From: Ceratopteris richardii
Lineage: Eukaryota > Streptophyta > Polypodiopsida > Polypodiales > Pteridaceae
Length of the DNA: 64,000 nt
NCBI GenBank assembly: GCA_020310875.1
Contig: CM035435.1
Span: 72,442,492 to 72,506,491 of the forward strand
Direction: 5' to 3'
Every line of letters begins with the position of its first letter. The first letter of the stretch is position 1. A model generated the notes under the pieces. It worked only from the letters and a program-made list of their open reading frames with translations. It did no database searches and was not told the origin of the DNA. The translations under genes were made by a program, and so were the position numbers. This document shows, piece after piece, positions 54,543 to 61,455 of this stretch.

Positions 54543-54746
54543 ATTCATGCCCACTTACTAACTGCAGTAGTCTCCTAGGACAACACAAGCACTAACTACA
54601 CACACTGTCTCCATGCACTTACTAACCACTAACTCACCATCCACCTCATGTTAATGTTGTAACGGGGACAACACAAATTTATTCTGTCCATTACGATGTT
54701 AACACTTGGTTCTATATTCTCACAGAACCAACCAGCAAACAGGGCC
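54543..54746 (+). promoter_or_regulatory. Intergenic gap with possible splice acceptor
   Basis: About 200 bases with stops in the gag-pol frame. Just before the next coding unit, ttggttctatattctcacag (ending 54725) looks like a plant 3' splice site with a T-rich run and AG. It is followed 21 bases later by ATG 54747 in a strong context (gggccATGGc). A spliced subgenomic RNA would explain how this distal unit is translated. The donor is unknown. Confidence 0.35.
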
Positions 54747-55883
54747 ATGGCAGAAGCAGGTACCAGCTCTCAAGCCGGATCTGGTGCCCAGATTGTGGAC
54801 ATAGAAACACTTCTCCTTGAGCCACGTCTCACCGCAAGACCGCAAGAGCTTCAAGCAGTGCATGTGCTCCCCATCCAGGATCCTCCTCAAGGACACACTT
54901 CTCAAGTAGGTAAGCATGCGCATTGGTTCAGTGATGTTGCTGGACCACTGGGCGATGGAACCTATTTCTGGGAAGCAGAATTGGAATTCAATGGCAAATG
55001 GGGTCGATACCACTTTTTCACACGCGAGTTTGAAAGCTATCAAAACGCCGAAGTTATGAGATCAGTTTGGATCAAAGCGGGTGTGGACAGTTATTTCAGG
55101 ACTCACTTACCAAAGCCGGATTTTTTACGATGTTCATATCTGATCAGTACCATTACGCCAAGCAGGGCCAAAGGAGGCGACAGCACCTTTGTCCTGCCAT
55201 CACTGCTGCCGGGTAATGAGTTTAAAAGATTCAAGTTGACCCTCAATCTGGTAAGAGAAGCATTGGGCATGTATGGCATGCACATCCCAACAGAAAAGGA
55301 AACCATGGTTCCAGGTCGAATGAAGCACAAAGATCTTAATAAGTTGAAGGACATGGTAGCAATGACACCTACCATTGCGCTTCACCTGCGAACCATCATG
55401 CAACATTTTGCTTTTCCCGCCCAAGAACGATTCACAATGCCCCCGAAAAAAATATGGTTCAGTTTATATCTAGCAGAAACCGAAAGCCTGCCCATCAATG
55501 TGCCACACTGGATCATAGATCAGATCCACCTAGCGCATCAAAGGTGGAACAAGAAACAGAAGAATGTGCTCCACGGGTGTTGTGCTCTGACCAGAATAAT
55601 TTATAGATGCTTGGCTTATGACGTACCTGTTCAGCGGGCACTCGTATGGTCCCGAGTCCAAGAATTCCAGAGAAGACTATCAGCAGCAGGTCCCCCATCA
55701 AAGAAGATGAGGGGAGGAGTCCAACTACCCTGTGCCCAACCAAGGGGAGCTACCGCTACACCAGAAATCACCCCTCCCCAGACACGACGAGTTAGGCCAT
55801 TCACAATCCGACTACCAAGACCAAGCACAGAAGGGCCTAATCTGGTGTTTCCACCCATTCCATCCGATTTGGAATTTCCGTAG
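54747..55883 (+). CDS. Third coding unit of E10, part 1
   Basis: The frame opens at ATG 54696 (MLTLGSIF), but I prefer ATG 54747 (MAEAGTSSQAG) for its context and the acceptor-like site before it. It ends with TAG at 55881-55883. The protein has a low-complexity start and then a globular domain (about 54920-55650) rich in tryptophan and aromatic residues: HWFSDVAGPLGDGTYFW, WGRYHFFTREF, IWFSLYLAETESLPINVP, CCALTRIIYRCLAYDVP. A basic proline-rich end follows. I see no signal peptide or membrane span, so it does not look like a classical envelope protein. Function unknown; extra distal frames are known in Athila/Tat-type elements. Confidence 0.7.
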   Translation: MAEAGTSSQAGSGAQIVDIETLLLEPRLTARPQELQAVHVLPIQDPPQGHTSQVGKHAHWFSDVAGPLGDGTYFWEAELEFNGKWGRYHFFTREFESYQNAEVMRSVWIKAGVDSYFRTHLPKPDFLRCSYLISTITPSRAKGGDSTFVLPSLLPGNEFKRFKLTLNLVREALGMYGMHIPTEKETMVPGRMKHKDLNKLKDMVAMTPTIALHLRTIMQHFAFPAQERFTMPPKKIWFSLYLAETESLPINVPHWIIDQIHLAHQRWNKKQKNVLHGCCALTRIIYRCLAYDVPVQRALVWSRVQEFQRRLSAAGPPSKKMRGGVQLPCAQPRGATATPEITPPQTRRVRPFTIRLPRPSTEGPNLVFPPIPSDLEFP

Positions 55884-58778
55884 GGATTTACTCTTGAGGA
55901 CCTCACGGATGAAGAAATTGCCAGATTAATCTATGACTCTAACCTCGAAGCTGAAGCAGCACGAGCTCAGGAACCACAACCCCAAACAACATCGGCCCCC
56001 ACCCAACCACAAGTTGTAGAAGTCGATGTAGATGAACAAGAGGCAGGAGGAGACGAAGAAGAAGCCGACGAAGAACAACATCAAGAATATGACGAACTCT
56101 CCGAGTTAGCAAGTGCCCCGGCATATTCGGCACAAATCAAGAGACTATATCGAACCATGCGACTGGTTCAGGAACAGCATCAGATGTCTCTAGAACAGGG
56201 CAAAAGACTCATGAACGACTTGCTAGCTGAGGAAGGTGTGGACGAGTTGTTCATTGAGTCCATGAACCTTCATGCCGACGCCGTAGGACTGGACGAGGCC
56301 ATTCATGAGGCAATGGCCTACATTCACAGGTTTGAAAAAAGGGTTCCCGTTCGTCCCAGGAGGTCCGGGAAGCAAATTCACATCAATACATCAGCACCAG
56401 GCGAGGCAGCGCAAGCAGAAGAATATCAGGAAGCACCGTTGTCACCACCATCCCCACCTCACACTACACAATTCACTCCACCACAGGACACTAGCACCAC
56501 CACATCCACTACCATTACCATTGTCATGGGCATCCCACTCTCTCCGGGAATCCAATACGGGGGAGTCACCATGCCCACCTTCACCACCCTGTTCACCGAT
56601 GTCACATCCACTCCACCCACGATTCCCATCTACACCGTCACTCAAACAGTTGACACGATGGAAACATCACCAGCCACAGCACCGCTCCCTCCCCCCATGC
56701 CACCTCCATCACCCATACCCCCTCCACCCACATCTCCACTTACATCCACATCATTCACCTCTCCCATTCCCGCCCCCATTCCCCCTGCATCTTCACCCCT
56801 CCCAGCATTATTTAATGTAAATAACATATTTTTAGCATTAAACCAATGTGTATACCAGCTCCAGAATGAGTACAAAGCTCTGGACAACCGGTATCAGCAA
56901 CTGGAAACGCACCATCAGAACTTACAAAGACAGTTTCACATTCTACAAACAGAAAATGCAGAACTGAATCAGCGCTACACGACGCTTGAGCAGGCTCACC
57001 AAACATTATTGGCGGCACCCCAACCATCGACAGAATCAGGTGTCAAACAACTAGAAGCATTGCTCGAGGTATACCAAGCCGATAATCTCAGAGTCCGGCG
57101 TAACCTGGCACTTCTCAGAAAACACATGGCGGCCGCCCTAGAAGAAAACAAGAGGCTGCAGCAGCAAAATGAAGCAAATCTAGAAGCAGCAATGGAAGGC
57201 TCTCCACACGAAATTGATCCAGAGCAGTTTAAAGCTGTGCCCTCAGAGACAATGAAGACCATCTTGGACAGCTATGCAGATCTATTAGAAGCTCATGATG
57301 ACTTGGAAAGGGAACGTGATGCGCTGCGCAATCAACTCCAAGAGCAACAGACAGCACCCAAAGTCACAGAAACGACCATGACTTCAGAGGAAGTCAAGGC
57401 ATTGAAAGAGCAGGTGGCCGAATTACAGGCAAGATTACTCACACATGAAAGGCAACCCTCTCCAGTTGTCGAACCAGAACCCGAGGATTTGGTACCCATC
57501 GAGGTAGATGAGACGTATGAGGAACCTTACGTTCCTATGCCAATGCCAGGTGGTGAGCAAACCGCAGAAGGAATGGATACGTTAGAAATCGAAGTACCTG
57601 AGTGGCTCCAAACACTCGAGAAAACGGCATCAACTCATGAAGATCGAGTGGCAGTTCAAATCCAATCTATGGCAAAGATAGAGGACACTATTATTAAATC
57701 AGAATACTTCCGCAGCATGTCCCACCATCGATGGATCGGAACCTACGATGATCAATACGTGCCCTATTGTATACTCCTGGCGGACTACAATGCAGAAATC
57801 CAACATAGATGTGGCAAACCTCCAACGTTTGCTACACAATTTGGGCCAGATGATATCCCAGAGAGCGCCAAAAAAGGATCCATTCATCAACCCACTTGGA
57901 GGATCCGACTCCTCGAAACCTACCCGGAGATGGTTCGCACCTGGACGAATATGCCTCTTTTTATTAAATATAACCCTTGTTATGTTCCTGTACTCCGCAG
58001 ACGCACATGGCCAGAGTTTACCATTGCAGTCAAGAATATCAAGGGATGCGCCAAATGGTTAAACTACGTCTATCTAGCACCCCCTCAAGGGCCTCCCACC
58101 GTCAATTACATGATTTCCACTATACGGCACTGGAGCATCCGATTAAGGAATACCCCTGATGTAATGGCCCAGATGTGCATGAAAATTTTTGAGTTAATGC
58201 TTATTACATTCAGGACATTCAAGAATATCAAGGACCCACACTTCTCAGGCGTCGGATTCCTTACAGGAAACCAAGATTTAGTTTATGACATGAGCACCAC
58301 CCCTTCCATAGAGGTGATATACGCTTGGCACGCCAGAATAAAATACCTCCCAGCCTGCTTTAAACAAACATTCGAAGAGATGTTCATAACAGGGTTCTGG
58401 GAATACCACTCAGAAATATTTGTACCCAGACCCTCACATCTCCTACATTTATTTGCTGTGGAGCGAACCATTCACTCAGAGCAGTTACGGGTGCCACATC
58501 CAGATGTCCCAGGGCCAGTCAATTGGGATGCATTGCTGACAGATCTAGCAAGGGGACTCAGGTTAGAAGAACACCACCTCGCCGCCGATGTTGTACAATA
58601 CTACGTCCAAAAAGCAGCTAGACAAGGGTCTGTCAGGGGCGACAGACGCGAGAGTGGGGGGGGTGTTGGCAGTAGCCTTGGTACACCAGGACGTACAAGA
58701 CATGAAAGTCAAAGAAGGGAGTCAGAGCGAAGGGACAGCACAAGCAAACAGGGCAGTCAAAGAAGATCTGGCAAGTAG
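55884..58778 (+). CDS. Third coding unit of E10, part 2, entering the 3' LTR
   Basis: The same phase as part 1, open for 964 codons after the TAG; the first ATG is at 56157. Order: acidic stretch (EEEADEE, near 56050); a helical segment; a proline/threonine-rich linker (56430-56810); a long coiled coil (about 56820-57450, heptad-like LQNEYKALDNRYQQLETHHQ); an acidic linker; a C-terminal globular domain (57640-58600) with WLQTLEKT, HHRWIGTYDDQYVPYC, RTWPEFTIAVKNIKGC and HSEIFVPRPSHLLHLF. The last 38 codons, basic and serine-rich, lie inside the 3' LTR. No membrane span was seen. Role unknown; the coiled coil suggests an oligomer or scaffold. Confidence 0.72.
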   Translation, partial: GFTLEDLTDEEIARLIYDSNLEAEAARAQEPQPQTTSAPTQPQVVEVDVDEQEAGGDEEEADEEQHQEYDELSELASAPAYSAQIKRLYRTMRLVQEQHQMSLEQGKRLMNDLLAEEGVDELFIESMNLHADAVGLDEAIHEAMAYIHRFEKRVPVRPRRSGKQIHINTSAPGEAAQAEEYQEAPLSPPSPPHTTQFTPPQDTSTTTSTTITIVMGIPLSPGIQYGGVTMPTFTTLFTDVTSTPPTIPIYTVTQTVDTMETSPATAPLPPPMPPPSPIPPPPTSPLTSTSFTSPIPAPIPPASSPLPALFNVNNIFLALNQCVYQLQNEYKALDNRYQQLETHHQNLQRQFHILQTENAELNQRYTTLEQAHQTLLAAPQPSTESGVKQLEALLEVYQADNLRVRRNLALLRKHMAAALEENKRLQQQNEANLEAAMEGSPHEIDPEQFKAVPSETMKTILDSYADLLEAHDDLERERDALRNQLQEQQTAPKVTETTMTSEEVKALKEQVAELQARLLTHERQPSPVVEPEPEDLVPIEVDETYEEPYVPMPMPGGEQTAEGMDTLEIEVPEWLQTLEKTASTHEDRVAVQIQSMAKIEDTIIKSEYFRSMSHHRWIGTYDDQYVPYCILLADYNAEIQHRCGKPPTFATQFGPDDIPESAKKGSIHQPTWRIRLLETYPEMVRTWTNMPLFIKYNPCYVPVLRRRTWPEFTIAVKNIKGCAKWLNYVYLAPPQGPPTVNYMISTIRHWSIRLRNTPDVMAQMCMKIFELMLITFRTFKNIKDPHFSGVGFLTGNQDLVYDMSTTPSIEVIYAWHARIKYLPACFKQTFEEMFITGFWEYHSEIFVPRPSHLLHLFAVERTIHSEQLRVPHPDVPGPVNWDALLTDLARGLRLEEHHLAADVVQYYVQKAARQGSVRGDRRESGGGVGSSLGTPGRTRHESQRRESERRDSTSKQGSQRRSGK
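58650..58663 (+). other. Polypurine tract of E10
   Basis: The purine run gagagtggggggg directly before the 3' LTR start at 58664. It lies inside the reading frame and encodes a glycine run (ESGGG). Confidence 0.85.
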
Positions 58779-59378
58779 GCCAATATTTTTTCAAGACACT
58801 AATGCAAATCAAAGAGATGGACATGCAGGGAGGAAGAGCAAGTAGGGAGCTCAAAGATATGTATGGCAGATCACTAGAAGAAATCCCTACAACAACAGTG
58901 ATTTTTATCACTAACAATCATTGTAAATATCATTTCACCTTTTTGTAGCTCCATTTTGTGCAAGCCAAGGAGTCCTTGAGCTTGAGGAGCCTTAGAAGTA
59001 GTTGCGTACCAATTTTCGTATTTTTTAGATCTCGTTTGAGCCCCCAAATAAGCCCTGGAACCTAATTTTTAACTAGGCCGGACACTAGGTCTGGACAGGG
59101 CCAAAACCTAGTCAAAAACTATAAAAAGAGCTAGAGAGCTCATTTTTGGGGTAGATTGTAATTGAAACGAACTTGTAAGAGCATTTTGAAAGTAATCTGA
59201 AAGCTCCATTGATTCTCACTCTTTGTCTTACCTTGTGTGCGCGTGTGTGTGTATGTGTGTGCATGCTTGTGTGCTTCTCACTCACGCACTTGTGCCGCCA
59301 CTTGCTCGAGGTCTTCATACCATCCTCACGTCTTCCCGGATTGACATTAAAGGAGGTGCTACTCATCATTGAGCTACA
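58664..59378 (+). repeat. 3' LTR of E10
   Basis: A 715-bp direct repeat of 42297-43011, followed by target duplication gcgac. Its first 115 bases are in the frame of the third coding unit. Confidence 0.97.
59120..59127 (+). promoter_or_regulatory. TATA box in the 3' LTR of E10
   Basis: TATAAAAA at the same offset (456) as in the 5' LTR. It could drive read-out transcription into the flanking Copia-A remnant. Confidence 0.6.
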
Positions 59379-60608
59379 GCGACTCATAATGGTTGGATGT
59401 AAATCACTTGAACATTAAAATTGCATTTTTGAATGGTGTTTTACATGAAGAAGTGTAGTCTTTGATTTTCGTGATTTTGTGTATAACGGACATAAAAACA
59501 AAGTGTGTAGGTTGAAAAAGGCACTATATGGTTTGAAACAATCACCACGTGCTTGGTACGAGAAGATACATGCCTACTTGCTAGCACGTGGTTTTGAGAA
59601 TAGTCCAAGTCAAAGCACCTTATATGTTAAGCATGCACATATCTGCATGCATATTTTGAAATGTCAAAATTTGGGGCATTCGCATCATTACTTGGTCATC
59701 CAATTTATGCCAGTTGATGGGGGAATAGCCTTCTATCAAAAAATATATATTGGCACATTATTGTAGCATTTTAGCCTTGAAGATTGCAAACGTATTGCCA
59801 CTCCCATGGAAATAGGTTTATGGTTGATCCTTCATGATGTTGGAGATATATTTAATGTTGTTCTCTATCAGTATATTGTTGGATCCATGATTTACTTCTA
59901 CATAACTTGGCATGATATTCAGTTGTTGTCTCTCATATGAGCATGTTTATGCATTCCCAGGTATCAAGCATTGGAAGGCAATTAAGTCCATCTTTTGCTA
60001 CTTGAGTGGTACTTAGCTACCTGGATTGTTTTATCCCAAGGGGGATCATTACTACTAGATTTACATGTTTTTTCTAAATTATACTAGGCTCGTTGCTATG
60101 ACACTCATGTGCCCACCACAAATTTATGCTTCATTATTGCTAGCTCATGCATATCTTGGTTGAGAAAATAGTAGCCTGTTGTGGTCGCTCCTAGTTGTTA
60201 GATTGAGTATAGAGAAGCTTTGACATCAACACTTGAGTGTGTGTCGCTCAGAAACATTTTGATTGATTTGGGTGTTGGTTATTCTTTTATCAACACATCT
60301 TTAGTGATAGTTAGAGTGCATTGGCAATTTTGAGGAACTATGTGTCCATGCTCGCACAAAGCATATTGAGGTGCACTATTAGTATGTCAAGGAGAGACTC
60401 TCTTCTAGAGAGATCAGTTTAGCATAAGTGCCCTTACAAGATAATGTTGCATATATTTTCACAAAGGCTCTAGCTAGAGAGAAGTTTGAAGCTTTTTGCA
60501 AAGCTTTGGGATTAGTTCCTTTTGTGGATTTATTTCTTTCCACATAGCTTGACACTTCCTTATACATGAGTTCCATCTCCTTGTTCATTGCATCAATACC
60601 TAAGGGGA
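59379..60608 (+). pseudogene. pol: Copia-A copy E9, second part: RT and RNase H
   Basis: It resumes the RT frame left at 42296 after the duplicated gcgac. The sequence gcatttttgaatgg (AFLNG) is near 59432; [26 protein letters not shown], seen in short pieces, is at 59505-59585. RNase H traces follow (AKHIEVH-like near 60355, REKFEAFCKALGL near 60480). The YVDD block is missing: the frame jumps from LYVKHAH to a segment matching [12 protein letters not shown], so about 35 codons around the catalytic box are deleted or scrambled. Many stops. Confidence 0.8.
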
Positions 60609-60832
60609 TTTCTTGATATATTTTGTTAGTGATGTGTGTAACACACTTAGCACTTCTAGAGCACTTTTTTCCCTCTTTAAGATGTTTTTTTTTCTTGGCA
60701 TGTATATATGTCTTTTATCCTAATAGGTCACTTATCTTTGTATATTCACTTGGTAATACATTCAGTTTGTGTTCTCTAAAATTTTTCTTCTTCTTGTTGT
60801 TCATGTGCTTTGATAGATCTCAAACTCCAACA
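60600..60832 (+). repeat. 3' LTR of E9 with polypurine tract
   Basis: After the purine run aaggggatt (60602-60610) comes the reverse complement of the Copia-A LTR: gatatattttgttag, gtgtgtaacacacttag, gagcacttttttccctctttaag and the end caaactccaaca at 60832. Its expected first bases (TGTTG) have decayed. Confidence 0.75.
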
Positions 60833-61299
60833 ATGTGGCTAGTAGCTTACCCATTTTGAGGAATTGGACCATAGGTTGACTCCACTCAAGATTATTAGTT
60901 AATTGATAAATTCTAGTGTGCTCAAATGGAAGCTGCTACTTGTAGTCATGGAAATTTTGCACATAACTTGCTACATCATTGTTTGCTATTGGCTAATTTA
61001 CATAATCTCTCTTTAATTTTTTCATAGTTCAAGGAGTAGGATAGTGAAATCCCATCATACTCTTGTGGGCTTGATTGAGGAGAAAATGATGTTGTGCCTC
61101 TTAATGCAATATGCCTTGGTTGTCATGATGATATAGATAATGTGCATTGATGTGTAATTGATGTGCTTCCCTCACTCTCTTTGGAGATACTTTAAGATGT
61201 GAATGACATGGACCAAAACAAGCACATGCACAAGTTGCTCAATCTACTTAGGCACATTTCCAAATTGAATAGGTATTCATGTGGAATTATGTGCTTCTC
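60833..61299. other. Unassigned spacer
   Basis: About 470 bases between E9 and a Gypsy-T scrap. I find no frame, LTR or structural RNA in it. Confidence 0.4.
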
Positions 61300-61455
61300 C
61301 ATTATTCGATAGATCCTCGTCTCTAACATGCATCTTATCCTTCTCAATTACTACTTTGAAGGCATAGTCCATTAGTAGTAAGAACCATCTGACTATTCTA
61401 CATATTGCACATGGTTTGTTCACTAGATAGAGAAGAGCTTGGTGATTATTGCAAT
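61300..61455 (-). pseudogene. Gypsy-T RNase H scrap
   Basis: Minus-strand reading NNHQALLYLVNKPC and RIVRWFLLLMDYAFKVVIEK matches the RNase H end of E10 (DHQPLLYLVNKPC, RLVRWFLLLMEYDFEVVV) and the corresponding part of E2 near 8460-8560. Neighbouring Gypsy-T domains were not found, so this is an isolated fragment. Confidence 0.75.

Larger units (their letters stand above)
42297..59378 (+). mobile_element. Complete 17-kb Ty3/gypsy element E10 (Gypsy-T)
   Basis: Ends TGTTGGCAG..GAGCTACA, target duplication gcgac at 42292-42296 and 59379-59383, LTRs of 715 bp (42297-43011, 58664-59378), primer site for tRNA-Asp and polypurine tract gagagtggggggg. The interior carries an upstream frame, a very long gag-pol and a large third reading unit. 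Gene order RT-RNase H-integrase is Ty3/gypsy; primer, knuckle spacing and size point to the Tat/Athila side of plant gypsy elements. Two LTR differences were seen by eye. If the often-used rate of 1.3e-8 per site per year held, that would mean about 0.1 million years. At 17,082 bp it is far longer than E5. Confidence 0.97.

Noticed and set aside
54540..54700. Gag-pol and the third unit as one frame joined by read-through
   Set aside because: They share a phase, but several stops lie in the roughly 150 bases between them.
56305..56820. A 171-codon plus-strand frame rich in H, P and L
   Set aside because: It overlaps the third coding unit in another phase; its composition follows from the proline-rich linker below it.
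54747..58778. Envelope protein in the third coding unit
   Set aside because: No signal peptide, transmembrane span or fusion-peptide-like segment was seen; the coiled coil and acidic linkers suggest a soluble protein.
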